Shown: positions 22,990 to 34,413, counted from the first letter of the stretch. The stretch is DNA of 64,000 nucleotides from Cristatella mucedo (GCA_009760855.2 WPIO01000020.1:5343501-5407500), one strand, 5' to 3'. Made by a program: numbers and translations. Notes: generated by a model from the sequence alone, not told the origin.

Positions 22990-24085
22990 CACAATCAATT
23001 AATTGTGATGTAATGCAATTTAATGTATCTCTGTCTGTAACTCCACAAAGCCATACAGACTACGTGGGTGTTAGGCAGAAGATTTTCTTAGAGCACATTC
23101 ACAGCATAAGATCCTTTCGGAATGCATTTGATAGTTAACAGAAATCATCTCATCTAACAAAGAGAAATTGGAAAGGATTGCTGAGTCAGGAGAGCAGTTA
23201 AGGTAGTGAGTAGCATTGAAGTAGCCGCTCAGGGTAGCCTTAAAAGTGAGAAAGGGTCAGCAGTGGGATAGTAGCTGTCATTGCACCATGATTCTGGAAG
23301 TAAGTTCTACAGTCTTGGACCAGCAGGGCCAAATCATCTGTCGCCAACTGTCTTTAATGGAAATGAAACAGAAAATGTATTATCCAATGATAACGTGAGG
23401 GCATGAGGAGGTTGAAATTGTCAACAGCAGTTGATCTAGGTATGGAAGGCCAAGCAGTGGTGAGCCTTGTGGGTCAGCATAAGAACTTGGCTCTGTATCT
23501 GTGTATCAACCAGCAGCCACCCTTGCTCTTTTAGCAAAGCAGACATGCAGTTCAATCTCTGGGTCTTGAAAATTAGCCTTGCAGCTACATTCACAGCCAG
23601 CTGCATGGCCTAGATGCTCTTTTTGGTAGCCCATCTGAAAGGGATATAAAACGATCAAGCCGAGACAGAACTTAGAAGTCAGTTTATTTTTTGCAGGCCA
23701 CTGCAGAGGACAGCTCCTACTCTTAGATGGGGATCAGTCGTGATGCCTAGCTACAAAAGCAGTCTTCTGAATGAAGCTCTCAAAGTAAATCTTCGCAGCT
23801 GTCAAAAACAATACCTAAATTCCGAGCTCATGGTGATGGTGGCACAATAGCAACCCCAATTTGAAAAGAAAAGCCTTTCAATTCCAGCTTAGGGTGTCCT
23901 AAGAGCAGCAGTTTGGTTTTATCGTTATTTAGTGTCAAGACATTTTTCCCATACCAGGAAAGAATTTTAAAAAGGCAAGCAATCAGTTCGTTAGTTGCTT
24001 TAGCACATTCTGACGGTTTGAATGATCAATACAGCTGAGTACCATCCTGATCCTGAAAAAGTAGTACTCACTGGTTACATTATCT
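22990..24085 (-). pseudogene. LINE-B (second CR1/L2-like family) RT fragment and 3' end
   Basis: On the minus strand one frame (about 24,065-23,770) reads DGTQLY, then a stop, SFKPSECAKATNELIACLF, LSWYGKNVLTLNNDKTKLL, LLGHPKLELKGFSFQIGV, another stop, and ARNLGIVFDS. These are RT motifs following the catalytic box (normally YADDTQLY; here the region reads QDQDGTQLY) and the conserved RNLGIVFD block. Further on, GPAGPRL-stop-NLLPE (about 23,330-23,300) corresponds to the GPRLWNSLP tail. The protein differs clearly from LINE-A, so it is a separate family. Stops and frame breaks make it dead. Confidence 0.8.
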
Positions 24086-24089
24086 GTGT

Positions 24090-24609
24090 TGCGTTGCAAG
24101 TAATCGATAGGAATCTTGAAATGGCCTACTTGCAACTTCCCATTATTTAGTCAAAATTATGTAAGGGCACATACAGCCTCGCACTTACACTCCCTTGCTG
24201 ATACAGTTATCGGCATATTTAGGTAAAGCCTATCCACAAAAAATACAATTCCTTGCATACCTGGTAATAATGTAGGTGCCATCTGTCTCTGAGCAGAAAA
24301 CAGGCTTAAGAATGCTTATGGGTGGAGCTTATGCAGAACGTGCACTCACACAGAGGGCTCAACGACTGTGTTCCCAGGTGCCTAAGGTGCAAAAATAGCC
24401 CCAGCTCTCAGCTCCTCAGGAAGCACTGGTGATGGTGTCTACAAGCGATGCCTGCATGATCAATGCAAACTCTCAGAGCACTGAGCATTAGTAATGTCCG
24501 TCAGGTCGAGCCGGATTGCTCCTGTGAAGGCAAACACTAGGATTTTGGACTAGCAGTCTGATATGTCCATAGACAGGCCTAAAAAGTGAATAAATCGAAT
24601 ACAGACTAC

Positions 24610-24650
<41 letters not shown>

Positions 24651-25000
24651 ATTGAATACAATGTATAAATAGACTGTGGTAGACAGCAATAGACATAAGC
24701 TATTTTACAGGCTTGCTGATGCTAGCTTGGCTCGTTAGACTTATAGAATGAATCCTTCTAACGAATATACAGGTCTGATTATGGCAGTGTATCGGTGTGG
24801 AAGCCAATTTTGTACCTGACACTGTTCCCTGCTCAGACAGTGGCGAAACACAACTCAAGCATCATTCAATTCAGCAACTTTATTCATGAGCAAGGATCCA
24901 GATAACAAATGACTGATACAAGTACAGCTAGTTAATAGATGCATGCTTAAGCAAAGTCTATATGAAATCTATGCATGCATTAACTATACAAGCTACAAGC
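24090..25000. other. Unassigned spacer with (TA)n
   Basis: No gene is recognised. A pure TA run of about 35 bp lies at 24,611-24,645. Confidence 0.4.
24611..24645. repeat. (TA)n microsatellite
   Basis: About 17 TA units. Confidence 0.95.
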
Positions 25001-25004
25001 TCTA

Positions 25005-25330
25005 CAAGCTACCAACGTCAATGGCTGTATGGCACTCGGTAAGGGTGGGGCCAGAGGAGATTGGCTCGTAAGCAGTTTTGTATATACAGCGCAACTACAA
25101 AGCAGACGATCGGTGAACAGCTACAACAGCATGCACATAGTGACACGAAGCAGTTAAAAATAGAGTTTGCAAGTCAAATGTAGGAAGCTTGACTCTAAGT
25201 GACAGGAAAACAGTGACTGCATGGCTGCAGTTGCTGTCCAGTGCTTCTGGACTAGCTCAAGTCGGCTGACAGCATTCCCTAGCAGTTCAATAGCCGGCTG
25301 ATCCTGTGCGTCCCAGTAAGGCCAAGCCAT
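25005..25330 (+). repeat. Dispersed repeat, copy 1 (partner 37,990-38,320)
   Basis: It aligns in the same orientation with 37,990-38,320. Shared blocks include GGCTGYATGGCACT, CCAGAGGAGATTRGCT, CAGTGACTGCA and AGCAGTTCAAT in the same order. No coding content is recognised. Confidence 0.65.
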
Positions 25331-26080
25331 GACGATGCCTTCGGCGACTTCCTTCGAGAGTAATCATGCCTACGACAGTCACAACAAGCATATAGCAGAT
25401 CAAGAGAATTCAGTTGATTTCCTCTACCTCCCTCATAAGAAAACGACACGGCCAAGGACTGCCAAGCAGCTTGTATGCAATGTGAGCTGAGCTGGCCGAC
25501 TTTACATGTTTAGCTTACCTGTAATGCCATCAGAGCTGATGGTAATGACGGCTCCACGATTAGTAGAGACTGCTGAGGGTTGAGAAGTGGTTCAGCCCAG
25601 CTCATCGACCAGCGTTCTCATTCTTTTGGCTGTGTCAAGGCGTCTTGACGTCTGTGTTGTTGTTGGTAGTGTCGAGGCATTACCTTCTATGATGCATGAA
25701 GCATTACCACTGTAAAACGATAGCAACGATACTCGGTACCTTGTTCAAAAAAGATCTCTACAGAGACTTGTCAATGAACCACCAGCAGTGCCCAATTTAG
25801 ACTAAACGCATGGGGTGATTGGGAATATTGTTGGGCAACGGTTTAAGTTAAGACACGTGTGTTAGCACAGTGCTTGCCTCTCGGCATCCATCGGAGCTCA
25901 TGCAGAGACAGGTAAGGCAAACTAATGCATAATGCAGCAATCAGGATTAGAGGAGTTGATTGGCATCATGCAGTATAAGAGCCACACAGTAGTTGCAGCA
26001 TACTGACCTGAATCTTATGAGCAGCTCCAAGGCCTGCAAAGTTACATCAACCACATCATTGCTGCCACTGCTTTAGTAAG

Positions 26081-26120
26081 CCGAGGGGAGGGAATCAACA
26101 TACGGATTCCCTCCCCTCGG
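26081..26120. repeat. Perfect 16-bp inverted repeat (hairpin)
   Basis: The arm CCGAGGGGAGGGAATC (26,081-26,096) and its exact complement GATTCCCTCCCCTCGG (26,105-26,120) are separated by 8 bp. No T-run or U-rich tail follows that would suggest a small RNA terminator. Its function is unknown. Confidence 0.9.
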
Positions 26121-26408
26121 ACGTATGCCTGTGTAGCTGTTACTTCAGTAGGCAGGAGCAGAGTGACCAGTGCAGCTAGTGAGGTTTCCTTTGTCTATAT
26201 GTAGTCTCTATAACGGTCGGTTAAGCTGCAACCGATTGGTGGAGGCTCAGTTCAAATTGACCAATGAGCACAGCTGATTCTTGGCAATCAATCACTTCAG
26301 GTCAAGCAGGACCAATCTGTGAGAGGCAGGGCTTGCTAACCAGGTAGCAGAGGAAGCAGGGTGGTAAGCTGTCTGACTCACCCACATTGATTAGGCAGGC
26401 ATAGGTCG

Positions 26409-27180
26409 GCTGAATTGTCAGGCTGCAGCTCCATCACTACTGTAATGCCGAAGGCTGGGGGGGGGTGGAGTAGGCTTAACCTGCTGCTTACCCAGCAGTG
26501 TAACCTATCGCCTACTGCCGTTTGGTGTGAGTCTGTGGACAATAAGCAGGCTGCCACAAAACGAGCGTTTCTTGAGCTGACCTACTTATCGCTACTAAAG
26601 AACTTCGTGAATATGCGGCATGACTTGGAAAGCGAGACAGAGAAATTGATGATTTTAATGAGCTTTATTCGCAAGCATACAAAGTCGCTGTGCGGTAAGC
26701 TCAGTTTTATTTCCATTGTCCTTACGCACTCTCAACAGCACACGCACTCTTCTGGAGGGAATATTTCCCCCCCCCGGCAGCTTTTAGGCTTAGGCTGAAT
26801 TGTCCGGGCTGCAGCTCCATCAGTTCTGTAATCCCGAATGCTCAGGGGGGTAGGCTTAACCTGCTGTTACCTAGCTGCCTAACCTACTGCCTAATGCCGT
26901 TAGGTGTGCTTCTGTGGGCAATAAGCAGGCCGCCACAAAACTAGCTTTTTCTGAGCTGACCGACTTATCGTTGTTAAAGGACCTTGCGAGTCCGTGGCGT
27001 GAATTGGAATGCGAAACACGCAAATTGGGGGTTTGACTGAGCTTTATTCTCGAGCACACACAGTCCCTTCTCGTCTAGCTCAGTTTAATCTCCACACTAA
27101 TTTGAAGCTCTCACTAGCACAGGCACTCTTGCGGAGGGAATATTCCCCCCAGTTCTTAGGCTACCTAAGTCTATTGTGGG
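26409..27180 (+). repeat. Direct tandem duplication, 384-bp unit
   Basis: Unit 1 (26,409-26,792) and unit 2 (26,793-about 27,170) are adjacent. Both start GGCTGAATTGTC, share CTGCAGCTCCATCA, CAATAAGCAGGC, GCCACAAAAC and GAGCTTTATTC, and end with a GGAGGGAATATT(C)n segment. Substitutions are frequent (by eye about 80% identity). The 127-codon open frame at 26,415-26,798 is not preserved in unit 2. Confidence 0.85.
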
Positions 27181-27199
27181 TAACGACATGAATTAGACG

Positions 27200-27476
27200 A
27201 GAAGCCGGAACCTGAGCCTAGACTCTGACCGGAGAACTTTGGCTCCATTTCGACCTCAACGACAGGAATACCATACACACTACAGCAAGTAAGCTTGCTG
27301 AGGAAACACGTATCCACACTTGGACTACTTACACTTATAGTGGGGAATGACCCAAGTAGGCAGAGCCCGAACCGGAGCTTCAACCCTGACTGGAGAACTA
27401 GGCCTCTGCTTCCACCTTTACGACGGGATTATCCCACACATGCCACCTCCAGCACTATTGAGGAGGAAACACGTCT
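27200..27476 (+). repeat. Short direct repeat pair, about 162 bp apart
   Basis: 27,203-27,313 and 27,365-27,476 align from GCCSGAACCKGAGC through the GGAGAACT block to GGAAACACGT. The pair lies between the 26.4-kb duplication and the LINE-A copy. Confidence 0.75.
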
Positions 27477-27479
27477 CAA

Positions 27480-28690
27480 TAATAATGTAATAATCATAAT
27501 AATGTACTTGATAAAGTGCCCTAAGACAACTTAATCTCTTTCTAGGCGCTTTACATTTGCTGCAAAGGGTAATGCAATTGAATGGTAAGTAAAATCATGC
27601 TTGAAAAACAAAAAAAATGAATAGCATGGTTAGGGGTGACATGCACAGGTTCAGCATGCAAATGTGGTTAGTGGCAGCATGCACAGTATGAGCACGCATA
27701 AGCACGTGAAGGACGTATCAAATGGACCCAATAAATGCTATCCTAAATAGGTGTGTTTTTAAGTTTCTTTTAAATGTGGTCAGGTCAGGGGATGTCCTTA
27801 CACAGCTCGGGAGGGAGTTCCAGGCTTTGGGAGCATACGAACTAAATGCACGGTCTCCAAAGGATTCAAGGTTTGTAAGAGGTATTTCTAGACTGTTGGT
27901 TTCCTAGAAGCAGGTGGTACGATTCTTGGTCTGATGGGGGAGTATGTCGGAGAGATTGGCTGGAGTCATTGAATGAAGGGACCTAAAAGTGAGCGACAAA
28001 GTCTTGAAGTCAATCTGTTGCTTGACTGGTAGCCAGTGCAGGTTGGCGAGAAGTGGAGTGATGTGGCAACTGCGACGCTCACGACAGACAAGCCTAGCTG
28101 CAGAGTTTTGCACCAGCTGCAATCGCCTGATCACACATGCTGGTAGGCCTGTAAGCAGTGAGTTGCAGAAGTCGAGACGAGATGTCACGAATGCATGGAC
28201 CAACTTGGACGTGGTATCCATATCTAAACAAGCCCGAATTTTAGCAATGTTATGAAGCTGAAAATATGCAGATTTGACTATGGAGCTGATATGGTCGTCT
28301 AACGAGAGGTCGCTTTGGAATATGACACCCAGATTTCGAGCTGATTCATAAGGAGATATGCAGACCGAGCCAAATTTGACAGACAGCCTTTTCAATCTCT
28401 GAATCACACTAACCTTGCTCATAACTGGTAACTTAGTTTTGTCATCGTTTAGTTTTAGAAAATTTGCTGCCATCCATGTGCGGATGTCATCAATGCATGC
28501 AGCAAGTGAGTTTAGAGAATTTGAGGTGCTCCAAGGCTGGGAGGGATCAAAGCAAAGGTACAACTGAGTGTCATCCGCATAGAAGTGAAAGCCTAGATTG
28601 TGCTTGGCAATCACATCAGCAAGAGGGAGAGTATACACCGTGAAAAGAAACGTTTCAACACTTAGATTCCCTGCGTCTCTATGGGGAACG
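27480..28690 (-). mobile_element. LINE-A copy, longest 3' fragment
   Basis: A 5'-truncated non-LTR retrotransposon. The minus strand runs from just upstream of the RT catalytic motif (about 28,660) through the ORF2 C-terminus (27,718), a 3' UTR of about 190 bp, the terminal stem-loop (about 27,520-27,563) and an ATT-rich tail (27,480-27,500). It serves as the reference for the other LINE-A fragments in the window. Confidence 0.9.
27718..28660 (-). pseudogene. LINE-A ORF2 C-terminal half (RT domain)
   Basis: The encoded piece would be the palm/thumb part and C-terminus of a CR1/L2-type reverse transcriptase, the enzyme that copies LINE RNA at the nicked target. Visible motifs in order are FTVYTLPLADVIAKHN, the catalytic FYADDTQLYL (about 28,585-28,555), LNDDKTKL, ARNLGVIFQSDLSLDDHISS, a HAFVTSRLDFCNSLL block, LQLVQNSAARLV, LANLHWLPVKQQIDFK, then SFGDRAFSSYAPKAWNSLP and TFKRNLKTHLF. 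The frame is open from 28,660 to 27,907, is broken by one TAG (27,904-27,906), and continues to a TGA at 27,718-27,720. The endonuclease and N-terminal RT parts are absent. One nonsense change in about 310 codons suggests this is among the younger copies. Confidence 0.92.
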
Positions 28691-28694
28691 GCCC

Positions 28695-30690
28695 AAAGGA
28701 ACAAATGAGGCCGAACCAGCCAAATATCTTACACCATACAACTACGTTGAGCTCACACCGGCAAATCCTTATGCCTAAACCACGTGTGAGCGCCACCAAC
28801 ACAACACAAAAGAAACGCATAATGCTAGCTCGGGCGCGATACCACCGTATTCGGTGAAGTCCACCAAATCGTCCTAGGGCTGTCTCGTCCTGTCCCGTCA
28901 ATCGCCGGCAAACAGCCCACCCTCCTCCTTGGCTTTCAGAGAAACGAGTCAGACAAAGCCGAAGTGCCTAGCTGAACAAAAGACCAAGAGTGAGCTTCGC
29001 TTGACTGTTAAATATCTAGCTGAGACAATGGCACAAGAGCCTAGTGGTATTGGGTCCGACACCGTGGCCTATAACGGTAAGGAAATAGTATTGTCCCTAG
29101 ACCACTGGAAGGGCACCTCTGTCCTGCTTGAATGCAGAAAGGGTTCCAGATGATTCTTTTTACACAGATGATGGTTGAGATTGACAGGCCAGCCAACTTC
29201 AATGAGCAGCTCCCACGGGTGTCTGACCAATTCTAAAGGCTGAATCGCCATCACCAGCCTCAGAGTTTCCTGGCTTGCTCTTAAGCTCTTGTTCTCTAAC
29301 CACACTGGAGCTTCTCTCTGGTTCACTGCTCCTGGACAAAGGTGTTCTAGCCAGCCGCCGAACAGCTCTTGTTCGCACTAAAATTAGGCCAAGGCAAGCA
29401 AGGCACAGCACTACTGTGTGTGCAGCTCTATCGAGCCTGTGGAGACTGTAGTTTGGGTGCAGTTGCACACAGCAGCATGAAAAGCCAGTCGATGACCGGC
29501 ACCACCAGTCTATTCATCTACTCATGGAGTAAAGATAAGCACGACGCCCCTCACAGCCTCTCTCCTGTAGTTTGTTCTTGTCAGCACTGTAGAAAGCCAT
29601 CCGATGCCCAGCACCAACAGTTTATTCCAACGGACGGAGCCCAACGGTGCACGGCTCCTTTCGACCCCTTCTCCCTCTCGACTCCCTCATTCAAGCCTGT
29701 GACTCCCTTCATCAGCATTCTGACCTAGACCACTCCCTGCCAACCACAACTCATTCCGTGAGTAGACAGGAGGACAAAGCCGGCCTGTGGATACACCACA
29801 ACAGCCAGACTGCAGCTGACTGCAGGCCAGTCCCTAGGCCACAGATACAGCTGTCAGACCCTGGGGTGGCTACAGGCACTGCCGGTCTGCCTGCACTGGC
29901 AGTGTGCCGGCAAGCCCAGCGATACGACCAGACAGCCGCAAACCACATCTCCCACTCAGGCCCCCTTCAGGACCACGGCTGAGCACATGACTGCTCCATT
30001 AGCCACAGCTTCTCACTGGGCCTTCCTGAATGATACATCCAGCAGCTGTTTACAAGCAGAACATTACTTGTACATGCCCAAGTCTGAGCCAGATCAGTGT
30101 GCAGCAGCTAAGGCCTGGCATATCATTGGACTACTGCTACTTCTTTGCAGTTGAGCTTTAGCCGTAATCAAAAAAAGTCATTGCTTACCCTGAAGTTGTA
30201 TACAGTATAGCTAGGACACCTAGCAGTGTCTGGAGGCCGATTCATTATCTCCACATGCCTCTTAGAGTGTGCTACGACAGCCGAGTATTGTGCACTGCTT
30301 CGAAATTTCAAAGAGAAGCCCACATCATTAAGTAAATTGTCCTTAAAAAGAAGTTATAAGCGGCTGCACAGACATGGTAGCAGGCTGTAGCTTATGTCTA
30401 TTCCCATGAGGCTCTTAGGGAGCTGCAGCAAGGATCACTGCAAAGTAGTAGGTGACTGCCCAGCTCTGCTTTTACGGCCCCTTGGTCTACTAGTACTGCC
30501 CTTGTGGCCCAGAAAAAGCACAGACCCTACTTACTGGAAACAGCTAATCGATGCCTGGTTCAATGAGGACATCACAGGATGTGCAGCAGCTGGGTATAGC
30601 AGTGTGCAAATGTAGCACATACCACATGGGCAACAGGAAAAGGTGGCATTATGCAGGCTGGAATTAGCTTATGCACCTAAAGTATTCCTG
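28695..30690. other. Unassigned region
   Basis: No recognised gene. A 74-codon open frame at 28,929-29,153 (plus) has balanced composition but no known domain. 29,471-29,515 and 29,583-29,627 form a short diverged direct repeat (CAGCA...GAAAGCCA..CGATGMCC.GCACCA). It may contain exons I cannot recognise. Confidence 0.3.
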
Positions 30691-30815
30691 TTGGTTAGGT
30701 TGAGCATGCAGCCACTGACCATTTGACCTTGCTTCCTTTGCAGCGATTGTAAAGCTCCTAGAAAGAATTGAGTTTCTGACGATGCTTTACCTAATATATT
30801 ATTATGATTGCTAAG
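30690..30815 (+). mobile_element. LINE-A 3' end fragment
   Basis: AGCATGCAGCCACTGACCA, TTTGCAGCGATTGTAAAGC and the terminal stem-loop (AGAAAGAATTGAGTTTCTGA) are followed by TATTATTATGATT. It is a diverged, 5'-truncated plus-strand copy. Confidence 0.75.
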
Positions 30816-31268
30816 AAATAGTGATACATTACGACGATTCTGGGCACTTGCAGAGTAAAAACAATGAGAGGGGCCACCTTCCCAGTCTGCAATGGAGCAG
30901 CATCCTAAACCCTAAGCTAAAAAGTAGCACTTAAAGCTGTACAGACGATTTCGAAAAAGGTTTTGCTCATTTGTATGCACCCAGGCTTATACAAATATAA
31001 TGGATGTGTTTACGAGTTGGACAACCCTTCGGAAGTGTAATTTACTTGTGTCCCAGCTCCCATAGCCTACGTACAAACATTCACGGTTCTGCAATTAAAT
31101 TGGACTAGCGATTTAAAAACTCACATATCCCTACCGAAGAGGTCATGTTGGAGCTGGAGTTGCACTGAAGGGGACGTAGTTCAAATGCATGTGGGCTGGT
31201 ACCAGACAGAGGCATTGGCCTGCGATGGAGCACAAGCCATGAAGGTGACGTTAGACTGAGACCAGCCA

Positions 31269-31490
31269 GTGGGCCGTGATGCGGTGCAGGCCGGAGAGTG
31301 TGTGCAAACTGAAGAGTCTGCACAGGACGGCGAGACTGTCCAGGAAGGAGAGGCTGTGCTGGCTGCAGAGACAGTTCAGAGCGAAGAGTCTGCACAAGCC
31401 GGAGAGTCTGTGCAGCACAGGGAGTCAGCTAGGGACAGAGAGACTGTGAAGGTTGGAGAGGCTGTGCAGGCCGGAGAAGCAGCTGCGCAT
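31269..31490 (+). repeat. 18-bp minisatellite with open reading frame
   Basis: About twelve degenerate 18-bp units. In the plus frame they read as hexapeptides VQAGEC, VQTEES, AQDGET, VQEGEA, VLAAET, VQSEES, AQAGES, VQHRES, ARDRET, VKVGEA, VQAGEA, AAHVGD, within a 127-codon open frame (31,269-31,652). An 18-bp period preserves frame automatically, so openness alone is weak evidence for coding. No signal peptide or known domain is seen. Confidence 0.75.
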
Positions 31491-31816
31491 GTCGGAGACA
31501 CTGCGGCCGAAATCGGATGGAGCGACGGCGGCCGAGGTCAGAAAAACGGTGGCTGTGGACGTCAGCTCGGCGACAATGGCCGGCGGCTCACGTTGCCAGC
31601 TGGCCGCAAAGGCCGTGCACCAGCGCGCCTCCTGCAAGCAGCTGTAAGGTAGCCAGCCCGCCTATGGGGTCAGCAATCGATGTTGGCTGCTATGTCGATA
31701 CGGCACTGCATGTGCAGTGTCGCATGTGTAGAGGCTTGGCTCGCTCAATGCTGCCCTGTACATTGCAGCTACATGTGTTAGTGCTGCAAACTTGTGACCT
31801 TAAGGTCGAGGGGGCG

Positions 31817-32133
31817 TGTAGTTCGATTGAGAGCTATCTGGTACCACTCCTTTCCTCAACAGCTGGTGGGAGCATCGTCGAGAGGGCCCTGTGCACAGCT
31901 GTGGTCAGCTTCTAATGAGGCTTTGACACGGGCTGATAGCCTGCTGGTGAACAGATGGTGGATTCACCATCGGGGTCGGCAAAGGGACAGCCGTGGACAG
32001 CCAAGTCGAGGAGAGCAGACTCGAGTGTGCTAAGGGGGCGAAGGCAGTAGTGCATCTTGCAGCTCTATGCCTTGAGCAATAAACCGTTGGCTTTGTTCAT
32101 CGGCTGGCTCTCTGATGTATGAACCAAACTACA
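31817..32133 (+). mobile_element. Putative LTR of a retrotransposon (solo or 3' LTR)
   Basis: This 317-bp segment starts TGTAGTT and ends AACTACA (6-7 bp inverted ends, TG...CA). It is preceded directly by a polypurine-tract-like AAGGTCGAGGGGGCG (31,802-31,816) and contains a polyadenylation signal AATAAA at 32,078-32,083 about 50 bp before the end, as in R-U5 of Gypsy-type LTRs. No second LTR, primer-binding site or pol motif was found in the window. Based on structure only. Confidence 0.45.
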
Positions 32134-32134
32134 G

Positions 32135-32640
32135 GGATAATTGAATGCGTCGTGATCGCATTCGGGCACGGTCTCGGTTAGAGCAGCCGAAGCTGAGAGC
32201 TATGCTCCTGTATCTCCATAAGCCATTTGAGCAATTCACTAACACGTTGCTATCCCTGTACACAGAATACAAAATCCGACAATTGCTATTCGGCAAATTC
32301 TTATTGCGGTAGAATATACGGCTCAAACCGTTGTGCATGCTTCCAGTAAGCCCCCTTGTTAAATGTCTATAGAATTGCATTACAGTTACGTGAAAAGCTT
32401 ATAACTCCATATCAAACAAATGTGTTATGCTAGCAGATACATAATGCCCCTCTCGGAGAAATGCAGTGCCAGTGATGATTAAACTAGCCCGTGCTACCAA
32501 AGAGTCAATTAATGATCTTATTTCATAAATATGTATATCTCTTTCTGTAACTCACGAGTTAGATCTATACTCATTATATTTCTCTCGACCTCTGGGACAG
32601 AATTACTTGCTGATGCTTCTACACCACAAAATCTCTCTCC
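32135..32640. other. Unassigned spacer
   Basis: No recognised feature. Confidence 0.3.
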
Positions 32641-32655
32641 CTCACTTGTAGGCAT

Positions 32656-32681
32656 GCACACACACACACACACACACACAC
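32656..32681. repeat. (CA)n microsatellite
   Basis: About 13 CA units, followed by CT tracts to about 32,771. Confidence 0.95.
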
Positions 32682-32690
32682 CCGAATTCT

Positions 32691-32691
32691 C

Positions 32692-32731
<40 letters not shown>

Positions 32732-32771
32732 TCTTACTCTCTCCCTTTCTCTCTCTCTCTCTCTCTCTCTC
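32691..32771. repeat. (CT)n microsatellite
   Basis: Interrupted CT runs; they keep a 87-codon frame artificially open. Confidence 0.95.
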
Positions 32772-33575
32772 TTTGTCTCTGCATATATCTGTAGATGCCC
32801 TCACTCAGAGCATTGTAGGCATAAGCTATGCATGGAATCTTGTTACATCGATTTAGGGCTTAAGAAGTGGGCTTGTAACAGCACTCGGGCAACCGTTCTA
32901 ATCTAATGACAAGCAACTGCAATCAAAACAGTTTAGCTCTCAGGAAGCTCCAAACCGTTGCAATCAAACTACCCTAAGTTCAGCCTTGTTGTGTGCTCTC
33001 ATATCCTCGTACAAACCGATTCTTCGGTATTGGCCTAGAAAAAGGTTAGCTGACTTCCATTCTTACACCGTTACTTCATGCATGGAAGCAGAAATTCTAC
33101 TCTGCCAACTGCAAGCAGGCGCCAACTTGTTAAGGTGGTTCTTTGGCTAAAGCCACCGACGTCTAGTTATACTTGGAATGTAGGGCCGCACAATTCGTGT
33201 GTGGTTGCCAATTGCAAGGTCTAGCACATAAGATTTCTTGCTAATCCTTGAAATACTATAGTCGAATCCAGTTCTAAAGCCATGTAATGCAACAGCCACA
33301 ACTTGTGGCTACATTATGTAAAATCACAACTGTCAAAAAAATGTGGAAGAGAATTATGTTGTTCACAGAAAATGCAACCTATACCGACGACGTGAGAAAT
33401 TATCCTAAATTGACCAATAATTCCCAGCGAGAACTTGGAAGTCCAACCTATACTGCTGGCCCAAGGATCAGGACTAACCAGCCTTGCTAAAATATGTAAG
33501 TACCAGTGAGTAGTGGGTGAAAGAGAGAGTTAGAGAAAGAGAGATACAGAGACAGAGATGGAGACAGGGATAAAC

Positions 33576-33580
<5 letters not shown>

Positions 33581-33640
<60 letters not shown>
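33581..33640. repeat. (GA)n microsatellite
   Basis: About 30 uninterrupted GA units inside duplication copy 1. Confidence 0.95.
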
Positions 33641-33650
<10 letters not shown>

Positions 33651-34413
33651 AAGACACAGAGAGAGCTATAGGCAACAACTGAGATCCAAAAACAGTTTCA
33701 GCTGGCTCTGTGTGGTGATCCTAGGGATAGCTGGCAAGCCAACTTACAGTGAATTACCCTAGTAGCCAACATCTGACACAGGCCTTATTATTTTATCACC
33801 ATGCTATCAGTAGGTGGCTAGCGTTTATGGCTGCTGGTTTTAAAGGCCATGCTGGTTTATGAGTAAATGGGTTTATGAGGATGAGTAACTGCATGCTCAC
33901 GAGAGCAGTGCCTAAAGGGTGTGCTGTCATGAGCCGTCTCCCAGCAAGCCAATTGCAGAGCTATTCGTAGACATTCTGTGCTTCGGATGTCTCATGCTTG
34001 TGTTAAGCCACACCACTAAACGCTATCCCCACCTGACTTTGCTTTTACAATTTTTGTGTACTACCAAGTCACATTGTTGGCAGATCCTTAACCTGTGGAA
34101 CTAACCCGAAGTACAGAATCCCAACATACCTGCTGCAAGGTAGCTCCGTCAAGCATTTTAAAGTTCAAAGTCAACTAGGGTGCTGAATCTCAAAACTAAT
34201 TGAGCTCAAATGCTCGTGAACCAACTCTAAGAGATTACTCTGTCAGACGAGCACCATGGGACACTGACGACGGCAAAGCCTTTCCTTTAAAAATGTCTTC
34301 TGAAAATTCCGACAGGTAAACTGTCTGGTAAAGATGCAAATGGCACGTCGTGGGTTAAATCAAGAAGGGTCTAAACTGGCATTTCAAAAGGCATACGCAC
34401 GCGAACGCGCACA

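Larger units (their letters stand above)
32650..33890 (+). repeat. 1.2-kb direct duplication, copy 1
   Basis: It aligns with 34,400-35,620 at an offset of about 1,705-1,722 bp. Order in both copies: (CT)n tract; a CTCAGAGCATTGTAGGC block; CGGGCAACCGTTCTAATCTA; GGTGGTTCTTTGGCTAAAGC; an internal (GA)n tract; GATCCTAGGGATAGCTGGCA; CAGGCCTTATT. Similarity is high outside the simple repeats. Copy 1 has an extra (CA)n at 32,656-32,681. Confidence 0.9.

Noticed and set aside
26415-26798. 127-codon open frame in the 384-bp duplication
   Set aside because: The second duplicate carries stops and indels in the matching frame, so there is no sign of selection on it.
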